A DNA stretch of 64,000 nucleotides from CAWGCE01 sp964480915. GTDB lineage: Bacteria > Planctomycetota > Planctomycetia > Pirellulales > Pirellulaceae. The position numbers and the translations under genes are program-made. The DNA is taken from contig CAYZRS010000001.1 of NCBI GenBank assembly GCA_964480915.1, forward strand, positions 1 to 64,000, given 5' to 3'. This document shows, one piece after another, positions 1 through 8,336 of this stretch. The stretch's first letter is position 1. Each line of letters begins with the position of its first letter. The notes under the pieces are model-generated. The model saw only the letters and a list, made by a program, of their open reading frames with translations, was not told where the DNA came from and searched no databases.

Positions 1-54
1 ATTTGAGATTTGAGATTTGAGATTTGAGATTTGAGATTTGAGATTTGAGATTTG
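1..54. repeat. 7-bp tandem repeat (ATTTGAG)n
   Basis: The window opens with the unit ATTTGAG repeated about 7.7 times without interruption, ending 46 bases before the likely ATG of the dioxygenase gene. The array reaches the window edge, so its full length is unknown. A 7-bp unit could change length by slippage. It lies in the leader of the downstream gene, but nothing in the sequence shows a regulatory role. Confidence 0.95.
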
Positions 55-99
55 CAATCTGAAACCGCACCTTCCCCTTCAACCCTACGGAGCCACCCC

Positions 100-654
100 A
101 TGTCGAAACCGTTCCATCTGATGAAGTGGATTGAAGAGAACCAAGAAGCGTTCAAGATGCCGGTGATGAACAAGCAGTTCTATCCCGAATCGGACAACGT
201 GATCGTCTTTGTCTCCAAAGGGCCCAATACCCGTAACGATTATCACGTGAACGTCACCGAGGAGCTTTTCTATCAGTTGGAAGGCGACATCGCGGTACGG
301 ATTCGGCCGTTGGATGGGAGTGCTCCACACGACGTGGTTATTCGTGAAGGGGAAATGTATCTCTTGGGTGCCAACATTCCCCACCGGCCCCAGCGGCCAG
401 CGGGGACGACCGGTTTGATTGTCGAGTTTCCTCGACCCGAAGGACAGCTCGATCACCTCCGCTGGTACTGCAATGACGATAAACACCTCGTGCATGAAGC
501 CAGCTTTCGCCTAAAGCATATCGACGAAGACCTGCACAAGGTCATGGACGAATTCTGGAATGGGCCGGAAGAGAACCGGACCTGCAAAGAGTGCGGTACC
601 GTGGTCGAACGTGCCGGCGAATTTCACATCTCGCAGGCACAGCAGTTGGCCTAA
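100..654 (+). CDS. nbaC: 3-hydroxyanthranilate 3,4-dioxygenase
   Basis: Opens the ring of 3-hydroxyanthranilate to 2-amino-3-carboxymuconate semialdehyde, using a cupin-bound Fe(II) in the cytosol. The 184-residue protein has the normal length for bacterial members. The three metal ligands are visible as H49, E55 and H95 (in YHVNVTEELFYQLEG and NIPHRP). Bacterial enzymes carry a second, rubredoxin-like iron site made of four Cys. Here C124, C162 and C165 are present, but the expected second Cys of the first pair is D127 (WYCNDDKH), so that site may be altered. ATG at 100 was chosen over an upstream in-frame TTG at 52 because the protein then begins at the family's usual N-terminus and a CGGAG sequence lies just upstream. 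It sits with the other kynurenine genes and converges with the aldehyde dehydrogenase. Confidence 0.93.
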   Translation: MSKPFHLMKWIEENQEAFKMPVMNKQFYPESDNVIVFVSKGPNTRNDYHVNVTEELFYQLEGDIAVRIRPLDGSAPHDVVIREGEMYLLGANIPHRPQRPAGTTGLIVEFPRPEGQLDHLRWYCNDDKHLVHEASFRLKHIDEDLHKVMDEFWNGPEENRTCKECGTVVERAGEFHISQAQQLA

Positions 655-753
655 CGATTACTTCAAAAGGAATGTTCGTAGTACCCCTTTAAGTGGCAGA
701 CCGCAGCATTCAGGTGATCGTGACCGTCGTTGCGCGTCGCGCGATCGGCTCGT

Positions 754-2199
754 TCAATACTTAATGCAAACGTTCTTCGGCTCGGTAAAGAATCGCAGGG
801 CCTCTTCGCCCCCTTCACGACCGACGCCGGAGGCCTTCATCCCGCCGAACGGAGTCCGCAAGTCGCGGACCAGCCAACAATTGACCCACACGACGCCCGC
901 TTCGAGGTCGCGTGCGATGCGATGAGCCCGCTGAACATTGCCGGTCCAAACGCTCGCCGCCAGTCCGTATTTCGTGCCGTTGGCCGCCGACATGACTTCC
1001 GCTTCGGTCGCAAACGGAGCGATCGTCACCACCGGTCCGAAGATCTCTTCCTGATTCGTTTGGCAGCTGTCGCTTAATCCCTCGATGACGGTCGGCGCCA
1101 CGAACCAGCCATTCTCGCAGCGCCCGTCCGGCCGGACGGCGGTGCCGCCGCACAGTACGGTGCCGCCTTCTTGCTGGGCCGTATCGATGCAGGCCAAAAT
1201 CTTCTGTTGATGGGCGGCAGAAACGACGGCTCCCAAATCGGAATCGGCAGAAGCGGGATCTCCGACTCGCAAGGCCGATGCGCGTGCCACGAGGTCATCA
1301 CGGAACCGCTCGTACAGCGTCCGTTCGACATAGATGCGTGAACCGCACAGGCAGATTTGGCCCTGGTTGGCAAACGACGAACGCACCGTGGTATCCAGTG
1401 CCGATTCGTAATCGCAATCGGCGAAAACGATGTTCGGGTTCTTGCCGCCAAGTTCTAACGACAATTTTTTGAATTGAGGCGCCACTTCGCGAGCGATGTG
1501 TGCTCCGGTAGCAGTGCCTCCCGTGAAGGAGATTGCCTTGATGTCTGGATGTTGGATCAGGGCGTTGCCCGTTTGCGCACCCGACCCATGCACGATATTC
1601 AGCACACCGGGCGGGATGTCGGCCTCGATGCACAGCTTCGACAATTCAAAGGCGGTCATCGGCGTGACCTCGGAAGGCTTCGCGACGACACAGTTGCCGA
1701 CAGCAAGCGCCGGAGCAATTTTCCACGTGAACAAATAGAGTGGCAAGTTCCAAGGCGAGATGCAGCCGACGACTCCTAAAGGGCGTCGGAGTGTGTAGTT
1801 GATCGCGTCGGGCATCTCGTGGCTCTCGCTGGAAACGCCGCAAACGAGTTTCGCGAAGAAGCGGAAGTTGGCCGCTGCCCGTGGGATGTCGACCGATCGA
1901 GCCAGAGCGATCGTTTTGCCGTTGTCGCGCGATTCGGCGGCCGCCAGCGATTCCAGGTTCTGCTCAATGAGATCGGCCAACCGCAGCAGGCGTTGTGATC
2001 GGTCTTCGGCGGTAAGTGCGGACCAGGCCGGGAATGCCGCTTGCGCCGCTGTGACGGCCGAGCCGATATCGGTCGCAGCCGAATTGGGGACCTTGGCATA
2101 GACGGTTCCGGTGGCTGGTTCGAAATTGTCGATCCAACCTTCGGATGCGGGCGGAATGAGCGCTCCACCGATGTAATTCTGGATGGCGATCAAAGACAA
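754..2199 (-). CDS. Aldehyde dehydrogenase, probably 2-aminomuconate semialdehyde dehydrogenase
   Basis: NAD(P)-dependent aldehyde dehydrogenase of about 481 residues, normal for the superfamily. Visible landmarks are the SPWNLP segment, FTGGTATG in the cofactor fold, the general base in LELGGKNP (E249) and the nucleophile in NQGQICLCGS (C283). The C-terminal segment FGGMKASGVGREGG is typical of the hydroxymuconic/aminomuconic semialdehyde branch. Its place between the dioxygenase and the formamidase gene suggests it oxidises 2-aminomuconate 6-semialdehyde, two steps after ring cleavage. That assignment is by context; betaine-aldehyde or other substrates cannot be excluded. A GTG at 2214 would add 5 residues. 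I favour TTG at 2199 because a GGGGAG ribosome-binding sequence lies 7 nt upstream of it. Confidence 0.85.
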   Translation of the reverse strand: MSLIAIQNYIGGALIPPASEGWIDNFEPATGTVYAKVPNSAATDIGSAVTAAQAAFPAWSALTAEDRSQRLLRLADLIEQNLESLAAAESRDNGKTIALARSVDIPRAAANFRFFAKLVCGVSSESHEMPDAINYTLRRPLGVVGCISPWNLPLYLFTWKIAPALAVGNCVVAKPSEVTPMTAFELSKLCIEADIPPGVLNIVHGSGAQTGNALIQHPDIKAISFTGGTATGAHIAREVAPQFKKLSLELGGKNPNIVFADCDYESALDTTVRSSFANQGQICLCGSRIYVERTLYERFRDDLVARASALRVGDPASADSDLGAVVSAAHQQKILACIDTAQQEGGTVLCGGTAVRPDGRCENGWFVAPTVIEGLSDSCQTNQEEIFGPVVTIAPFATEAEVMSAANGTKYGLAASVWTGNVQRAHRIARDLEAGVVWVNCWLVRDLRTPFGGMKASGVGREGGEEALRFFTEPKNVCIKY

Positions 2200-2308
2200 G
2201 GTGTGACTCCCCACAGGTTGGCTGACGGCTGCCGTCCAAGCTAAACCTTAAGTTGAGCGGACGAAAGCGGGGGCTAACCGGCTTGTCGATTTTACTCGGC
2301 GCACGACA

Positions 2309-3157
2309 ATGGCTGCTATGAAGGCTCAAATTCAAATTGGCGAAGAACAACTGACCTTCGACGTGAATCAGGGGCAGTCATTGTCGCGACCGCTCGATTT
2401 TGGCTCATCGTTCGCTCAATTTGGAGCCGATCCTCCTCGCCGGACTCCGCTGCAAGTCGGTGCGTTCGTCGGCGATACAAAACAGGGGGGCGGCTGCAAC
2501 GTCGATCGACTGCAGCTTGTACCACACTGCCATGGAACGCATACCGAAACGGTCGGCCACATCGTCCATGAGGAAGTGACGCTGGCCGATCTGGCGATCC
2601 CGCATTGGCTGCTGTGTGCTGTCGTCTCGGTGACACCGGCTGAGGCCCGCCATACCGATGATTCGTACACGCCTCAGCCGGCCGTCGATGATTTGCTCGT
2701 GACCGAAGCAGCGCTGGCTACCGCTTGGGACGCTGTGCAATCGAGTGCCGGCGCTGCGGCCACCCACACGTATCAAGCGGCACCTCAACGCGCTTTGATC
2801 GTGCGCTGCCAAGAGACGCCAGATTCGACCGCCGCGTTGCCGCCCTATTTTTCCTCGTCGGCGATCCGCTGGTGCCAAGCGTTGGCGGTCGACCATCTGT
2901 TGGTCGAGCTGCCTTCGATCGATCGTGTGGTGGACGAGGGGCTGCTCACGAATCATCATCTGTTTTGGCAGGTGCCGGAACGAACCCATACGCTGACCGC
3001 AGCGTCGGCGAAACACAAAACGATCACGGAATTGATCGATGTGAACTTCAGCTTTGCCGACGGCATCTACTTGCTCAATTTGCAAGTCCCTGAGTTTCAA
3101 GTTGATGCGGCTCCGTCACGTCCGGTCATTTTTCCTTTACTGCAGGCGGATCGTTGA
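2309..3157 (+). CDS. kynB: Cyclase-family kynurenine formamidase
   Basis: Predicted to hydrolyse N-formylkynurenine to kynurenine plus formate. The 282-residue product has the metal-binding signature of the cyclase/arylformamidase family as HCHGTHTE (residues 73-80), where the classic form is HxGTHxD. Immediately downstream is kynureninase, with stop and start overlapping as TGATG, then the monooxygenase, so the three are very likely one transcript. The protein is longer than typical KynB (about 210 residues) and is diverged, with inserts in the middle. The formamidase role therefore rests on motif plus context. A second ATG at 2318 is possible. The 5' end diverges from the aldehyde dehydrogenase gene across about 110 bp that should hold both promoters. 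Confidence 0.8.
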   Translation: MAAMKAQIQIGEEQLTFDVNQGQSLSRPLDFGSSFAQFGADPPRRTPLQVGAFVGDTKQGGGCNVDRLQLVPHCHGTHTETVGHIVHEEVTLADLAIPHWLLCAVVSVTPAEARHTDDSYTPQPAVDDLLVTEAALATAWDAVQSSAGAAATHTYQAAPQRALIVRCQETPDSTAALPPYFSSSAIRWCQALAVDHLLVELPSIDRVVDEGLLTNHHLFWQVPERTHTLTAASAKHKTITELIDVNFSFADGIYLLNLQVPEFQVDAAPSRPVIFPLLQADR

Positions 3158-4443
3158 TGACTGCTTTCGACCCTTCGCTGGAACATGCACGCACCTTGGA
3201 TCGGTCCGATCCGTTACACAGATGGCGTGACGAGTTTTGGTTGCCAAGTACCGAAGCAGGATCGCCCGACGTCTACTTCGTCGGGAATTCGTTGGGGTTG
3301 CAGCCGAAGCGAACGTCGCTGTTTTTGCAAGGAGAGCTAGAAAAATGGCAGCGTCTGGGCGTGAAAGGGCATTTCGAGTCGGACCATCCTTGGATGCCTT
3401 ATCACGAGTTTCTTGCCGAGCCAATGGCACGGCTCGTCGGGGCGCATGCCGACGAAGTCGTCATGATGAATTCGTTGACCGTGAACCTGCACTTGATGAT
3501 GGCGACGTTTTATCGTCCGACCGACCAGCGACACCAGATCTTGATCGAACAACATGCGTTTCCGTCCGATCACTACGCGGTCGAATCGCAGCTGTTGCAT
3601 CACGGGAGAACGGTGAACGAGTCACTGCTGTTAGCAAAACCGGTCGATGGTGGCGAACTGCTTTGTAGCGATGCGATCTGCGAACAGATTCGGGCTCACG
3701 CCGAGACACTGGCGTTGGTGCTCCTGCCCGGAGTTCAATACTACACCGGCCAGGTGATCGATCTGGCTCGGATCACGCAAGTGGCTCACGAGTGTGGCGT
3801 GGCGGTGGGAATCGATCTGGCGCACGCGGCCGGCAACATTCCGCTACGGCTTCACGACTGGGGCGTCGATTTCGCCGTGTGGTGTTCTTATAAGTATCTG
3901 AATTCTGGCCCCGGATCGGTCGCCGGTTGTTTCGTGCATCGTCGGCACGGGCAAAATATTGATCTGCCTCGATTCGCTGGCTGGTGGGGGCACGACAAGG
4001 CGACTCGGTTTCTCATGCAGAATGAATTTCAGGCCATGCCGACGGCTGAAGGTTGGCAGCTAAGTAACCCGCCGATCCTTTCTTTGGCCGCGATTCGCGC
4101 TTCGCTGGCCGTTTTTGACGAAGCGGGTGGGCTGGAACCGTTGCGCACCAAATCGGTCCTGCTAACGGATTACTTTGAGCAATTGTTGCGATACGAATTG
4201 CCGGAACGCGTTCGCATCGTCACGCCGAGCGACTCGCAAGAGCGTGGTTGTCAACTGTCATTGCAGGTTCGCTTGGATGGAGTCGACGGCAAGCAAGTGC
4301 ACGAACAGTTGGAACGAGCCGGTACGGTCACCGATTGGCGCGAACCGGATGTCATTCGGGCAGCGCCGGTGCCTTTGTACAACTCGTTTGAAGACGTGCA
4401 CCGTTTCGTGACGACGTTAAAACAAGTTCTGATGACCGTTTAG
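3157..4443 (+). CDS. kynU: Kynureninase
   Basis: PLP-dependent hydrolase that cleaves 3-hydroxykynurenine to 3-hydroxyanthranilate and alanine, or kynurenine to anthranilate. The 428-residue length is standard. Landmarks are FVGNSLGLQP near the N-terminus, the cofactor-binding aspartate in GIDLAHAAGN (D220) and the Schiff-base lysine in WCSYKYLNSGPG (K246), followed by the FAGWWGHD and FQAMPTAEGWQLSNPP segments of this family. ATG 3157 shares one base with the formamidase stop. A TTG at 3154 would add one residue. It feeds the dioxygenase at 100-654 with substrate. Confidence 0.96.
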   Translation: MTAFDPSLEHARTLDRSDPLHRWRDEFWLPSTEAGSPDVYFVGNSLGLQPKRTSLFLQGELEKWQRLGVKGHFESDHPWMPYHEFLAEPMARLVGAHADEVVMMNSLTVNLHLMMATFYRPTDQRHQILIEQHAFPSDHYAVESQLLHHGRTVNESLLLAKPVDGGELLCSDAICEQIRAHAETLALVLLPGVQYYTGQVIDLARITQVAHECGVAVGIDLAHAAGNIPLRLHDWGVDFAVWCSYKYLNSGPGSVAGCFVHRRHGQNIDLPRFAGWWGHDKATRFLMQNEFQAMPTAEGWQLSNPPILSLAAIRASLAVFDEAGGLEPLRTKSVLLTDYFEQLLRYELPERVRIVTPSDSQERGCQLSLQVRLDGVDGKQVHEQLERAGTVTDWREPDVIRAAPVPLYNSFEDVHRFVTTLKQVLMTV

Positions 4444-4467
4444 GCAAAAGCGCATGCGAATAGTGTC

Positions 4468-5847
4468 ATGAAACAACAACGGGAACACATTGCGATCGTA
4501 GGAGCCGGCCTGGTGGGCTCGTTGTTATCGCTCATGCTGGCCAAACGCGGCTATCGCGTCTCGCTGTTTGAAAAACGGCCCGACCTGCGGAAGGCCGATG
4601 TCTCGGCCGGTCGGTCGATCAACCTGGCGTTGGCCGAACGGGGAATAGCGCCGTTAACCGCGGCGGGCGTGATGGAGGACGTGGAGAAACTGTTGGTGCC
4701 GATGCGTGGCCGCATGCTTCACTCGATCGATGGACAGGTCGAGTTCAGCTCGTACGGCCAACGTCCGCACGAAGTGATCCATTCGGTGTCGCGTGGCGGG
4801 CTGAACGAGTTGTTGCTGGACGCGGCGGAGCAAACGGGGCTTGTCGAGCTGAGTTTTCAAAACAGCTTTGCCGACATCGATTTTGGCACCAACACGCTGC
4901 TGCTCAACGATGGCAGTTCGGGCAAAACACGTCGTCACTCATTCGACGTGTTGATCGGTGCTGACGGTGCCGGGTCGGCGGTGCGAAAAAAAGTCATCGA
5001 CGCCAACGGCGGCACGTGCGACGTCCAATTTCTGGATCACAGCTACAAGGAGCTCACCATTCCGGCCGGGCCAGGTGGCCAGCACCAGATTGAAAAAAAG
5101 GCACTACACATCTGGCCGCGAGGCGGATACATGCTGATTGCGTTGCCGAATCTTGATGGCAGTTTTACGGTGACGCTATTCCTCAATTCGGAATCCAAGC
5201 CTGGCGCTGAACAGCAGGTCAGTTTCGCGGCGCTCGACAGGGAAGAGCGAGTCGTTCCGTTCTTCGCGGCCCAGTTTCCGGACGCGCTCGCCTTGATGCC
5301 GAATGTGGCAAGTCAGTTTGCCGCGAATCCGACCGGGCCATTGGGCACGGTGCGTTGTGATCGCTGGCAAGCTGGCGGTCAGGCGCTGCTGGTTGGCGAC
5401 GCTTCCCACGCCATCGTCCCCTTCCACGGTCAGGGCATGAACGCAGGATTTGAAGATTGTTGTGAGCTCCTAAATTCGCTGGACCGCGCCGCTGGCGACT
5501 GGCCGGTGGCGATGGAAGAATTCGCCTCGCGTCGTCCCGCCGATGGAAATGCGATCGCCGACATGGCGTTGGAAAATTACATCATCATGCGAGACAGCGT
5601 CCGCGACCCACGGTTCCAGCTGAAGAAAGAGCTGGGGTTTGAACTCGAACGCCAGTTCCCCGATCGTTTCATCCCTCGCTATTCGATGGTCATGTTTCAC
5701 CGAATTCCCTATGCAAAAGTGTTGCGGCGTGGGGAACAGCAAAATGAATTGCTCGATGAGCTGACTCGCAACGCCACATCCCTGGCAGAAGTCGATATGG
5801 ATCGGGCACAGGCGCTGGTGAGCCAGCTGTCATCGCTCACTTCATAA
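4468..5847 (+). CDS. kmo: Kynurenine 3-monooxygenase
   Basis: FAD-dependent aromatic hydroxylase converting kynurenine to 3-hydroxykynurenine with NADPH and oxygen. The 459-residue protein starts with the Rossmann dinucleotide fingerprint IVGAGLVGS (residues 10-18). It has the ADVSAGRSINLAL segment typical of this enzyme, and the second FAD motif LLVGDASHAIVPFHGQGMNA. The hydrophobic C-terminal membrane anchor of the eukaryotic enzyme is not evident. It lies 24 bases after kynureninase on the same strand, so co-transcription is likely. Together with the formamidase, kynureninase and dioxygenase it completes the 3-hydroxyanthranilate branch, which can lead to NAD synthesis or, with the aldehyde dehydrogenase, to catabolism. 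Confidence 0.96.
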   Translation: MKQQREHIAIVGAGLVGSLLSLMLAKRGYRVSLFEKRPDLRKADVSAGRSINLALAERGIAPLTAAGVMEDVEKLLVPMRGRMLHSIDGQVEFSSYGQRPHEVIHSVSRGGLNELLLDAAEQTGLVELSFQNSFADIDFGTNTLLLNDGSSGKTRRHSFDVLIGADGAGSAVRKKVIDANGGTCDVQFLDHSYKELTIPAGPGGQHQIEKKALHIWPRGGYMLIALPNLDGSFTVTLFLNSESKPGAEQQVSFAALDREERVVPFFAAQFPDALALMPNVASQFAANPTGPLGTVRCDRWQAGGQALLVGDASHAIVPFHGQGMNAGFEDCCELLNSLDRAAGDWPVAMEEFASRRPADGNAIADMALENYIIMRDSVRDPRFQLKKELGFELERQFPDRFIPRYSMVMFHRIPYAKVLRRGEQQNELLDELTRNATSLAEVDMDRAQALVSQLSSLTS

Positions 5848-5927
5848 GAGGGCAGCCAGCGGGCGAGCGCTCGTGGCCTGGTCCGTCAGCCGTTTCTGCG
5901 GTCTCCGATTCGGCAGCTCGATGCGAC

Positions 5928-8099
5928 TTACCCGTGTTTCCGTTTGAGCGAGATGCGTTTACGAGGTACATCAATTTCCAATACCTCGACGTTGATAACA
6001 TCGCCCACGGTGACGATCTCATTTGGATCGGACACAAATTCGTCCGATAGCTGCGACACGTGAACCAGCCCGTCCTGATGGACGCCCACGTCGACGAACG
6101 CGCCGAAGTGGGTAACATTCGTGACGACCCCTTCCAGTCGCATTTTGGGTTTCAGGTCCCCCATCGAATTCACCTGGTCGTTGAATTTGACGGCTCGGAA
6201 TTCGCTGCGTGGATCGCGGCCCGGTTTGCCCAATTCGGCGATGATGTCTTCGATGGTGGGCAGGCCAAAGGTCGCGTCGACATAGTCGGTCGGATTGAGC
6301 TTCTGACTGAGCGTCGCATTCCCGACGACCGACTTCAGATCGGCATTGAGCTGCAGCGCCATCCGCTCGACAACCGAGTAACTTTCGGGATGCACGGCCG
6401 AATTGTCTAGCGGCTGGTCACCACCACGAATCCGTAGGAATCCGGCCGCCTGTTCGAAGGCCTTTTTGCCCAGTTTGGGCACTGCGGTCAGTTGTTGGCG
6501 ACTGCGGAAGCGGCCATGGCTGTTTCGAAAGTCGACGATCGCATCGGCCAGTTTGGGACCGATGCCGGCGACGTAGGAAAGCAGCGGTGCACTCGCCATG
6601 TTCAAGTCGACGCCGACCTGATTCACGCACGATTCGACGACGCCATCCAGGCATTTTCTCAGTTTCGGCTGATTGACATCGTGTTGATATTGGCCGACAC
6701 CGATCGACTTGGGGTCCGACTTAACCAACTCGGCCAATGGGTCTTGCAGCCGCCGTGCGATGCTAATGGCGCCGCGCACGGTGATGTCTAAATCGGGAAA
6801 CTCTTGGATGGCCAGCTCGCTGGCCGAGTAGATCGAAGCGCCCGATTCACTCACCATCACCTTCGTGACGGCAAGCTCCTGTTGCTTAATCAGTTCACCG
6901 ACGAAAGCGTCGGTTTCGCGCGACGCGGTCCCGTTGCCGATGGCGATCAGTTCGACGCCGTGTTCTTTGATCAGTTTTAGGAGCGTTTTGCCCGCTCCCT
7001 CGGTGTCGTTCTTTGGCGCCGTCGGATAGATCGCCGTGTGCGCAACAAATTGCCCCGTGGCATCGACGACGGCCACCTTGCAGCCGGTGCGAAAGCCGGG
7101 GTCGATCCCGATGGTGACCTTCGGTCCAGCCGGAGCCGCCATTAACAGCTCTCGCAAGTTCTTGCCGAATACGCCGATCGCTTCGTCATCCGCCCGTTCT
7201 TTCAATTGTGCAACGACGTTCGATTCGGTTGCGGGGAGTAGCAGCCGTTCGTAACAATCTTCGACGCAGCGAAGTAGATCGGCATGAAACTCGAATTGAC
7301 GATTGGGTGCCAACCGCCGTTTCAGGTCGGACACTTCTCGGTCACCTTCCAGTTCCAGATCGACACGCAGGAAGCCAGCTGCCGCGCCCCGCAGCATCGC
7401 CAGCAGCCGATGCCCCGGGATGCGGGCCACCGCTTCCTGTCGGTCGAAGTACTGTTCGAACTTGTCGGCTCCGTCGGCCGTCTTCTTGCCTCGCTTTACT
7501 TTCGAAGCCAGTTTGCCGAACTTCAGCGCCTTTTCCATTAACCATTGGCGCGAATCGACATCTTCCGACCACGTTTCGGCGACAATGTCGAGTGCACCTT
7601 GGAGAGCCGCGGCCGCATCGGGGATCTCGTTTGCCGGGTTGATGAAAGGTTGCAGGACGGACGGTTTCGACCGGTTCAGTTTGGTCTGTTGCAGCAGAAG
7701 ATCGGCCAAGGGCTGCAAGCCGCGATCTCTGGCGATCGTTGCCCGCGTACGACGCTTCGGTTTGAACGGTAAGTAGATCGCTTCCAAGAGGCGAATGTCG
7801 GAGCAAGCTTCGATGCGGACTCGCAGTTCGTCGGTCAGCAAGCCTTGTTCATTGATCGATTTTAGGATCGTCGATTTTCGCGCGGCGAGCGTGTTGGCCC
7901 GGTCGAGTGCGTCTTCAATGGCTCGCAAAGAGGTTTCGTCAAGGCTGCCGGTTGCCTCCTTGCGGTAGCGGGCAATGAACGGAATCGTGTTGCCGGCTTG
8001 TAAGAGTTCAACGGCGGCATCGACTTGCCGGGGGGGCAACGCGAGCTCGGTAGCGATCGCAGCCGCGACCGCTGCCAAATGGTTTGTGGATGTTTTCAT
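5928..8099 (-). CDS. tex: Tex-family RNA-binding transcriptional accessory protein
   Basis: Nucleic-acid-binding protein of the Tex/Spt6 type. The 723 residues show the family's domain order: an N-terminal helical region with PFIARYRKEATGSLDE (about residues 40-55), a YqgF/RNase-H-like domain beginning VTIGIDPGFRTGCKVAVVD (about 328), helix-hairpin-helix segments including VAGIGPKLADAIVDFRN (about 510), and a C-terminal S1 domain (about 650-720) with GVVTNVTHFGAFVDVGVHQD. The protein ends right after the S1 fold. ATG 8099 gives the canonical N-terminus; a reading frame open further upstream adds 44 residues of low-complexity sequence and was not used. It converges with kmo across about 80 bp. 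Confidence 0.95.
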   Translation of the reverse strand: MKTSTNHLAAVAAAIATELALPPRQVDAAVELLQAGNTIPFIARYRKEATGSLDETSLRAIEDALDRANTLAARKSTILKSINEQGLLTDELRVRIEACSDIRLLEAIYLPFKPKRRTRATIARDRGLQPLADLLLQQTKLNRSKPSVLQPFINPANEIPDAAAALQGALDIVAETWSEDVDSRQWLMEKALKFGKLASKVKRGKKTADGADKFEQYFDRQEAVARIPGHRLLAMLRGAAAGFLRVDLELEGDREVSDLKRRLAPNRQFEFHADLLRCVEDCYERLLLPATESNVVAQLKERADDEAIGVFGKNLRELLMAAPAGPKVTIGIDPGFRTGCKVAVVDATGQFVAHTAIYPTAPKNDTEGAGKTLLKLIKEHGVELIAIGNGTASRETDAFVGELIKQQELAVTKVMVSESGASIYSASELAIQEFPDLDITVRGAISIARRLQDPLAELVKSDPKSIGVGQYQHDVNQPKLRKCLDGVVESCVNQVGVDLNMASAPLLSYVAGIGPKLADAIVDFRNSHGRFRSRQQLTAVPKLGKKAFEQAAGFLRIRGGDQPLDNSAVHPESYSVVERMALQLNADLKSVVGNATLSQKLNPTDYVDATFGLPTIEDIIAELGKPGRDPRSEFRAVKFNDQVNSMGDLKPKMRLEGVVTNVTHFGAFVDVGVHQDGLVHVSQLSDEFVSDPNEIVTVGDVINVEVLEIDVPRKRISLKRKHG

Positions 8100-8336
8100 G
8101 AGGGAATTATAGAGCATCGGGCCAGTGTCCGGTGGAGCACTTTCGTCCCCCACCAATCCAAGCTCGTTGAGGTCCAAGCGTGGCGGCGCTGGTGCGGCGA
8201 CATCCGAGTGTCCTGCGCCGCCAGACGACATCGCCAGTCGACTCCATCACCGACGCGGGCGCCTGCAGCTACCGGTGAAACGACCATGCGCATAGACCGA
8301 AGGGTAGGTTTCCCGTCCTTGTAACCGGACGTGGAA

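Noticed and set aside
8100..8336. Possible small gene or extended N-terminus upstream of tex
   Set aside because: The open frame has low-complexity Pro/Ala content with no ribosome-binding site, and ATG 8099 gives the standard Tex N-terminus. Only a 4-bp GTCC/GGAC stem is visible.
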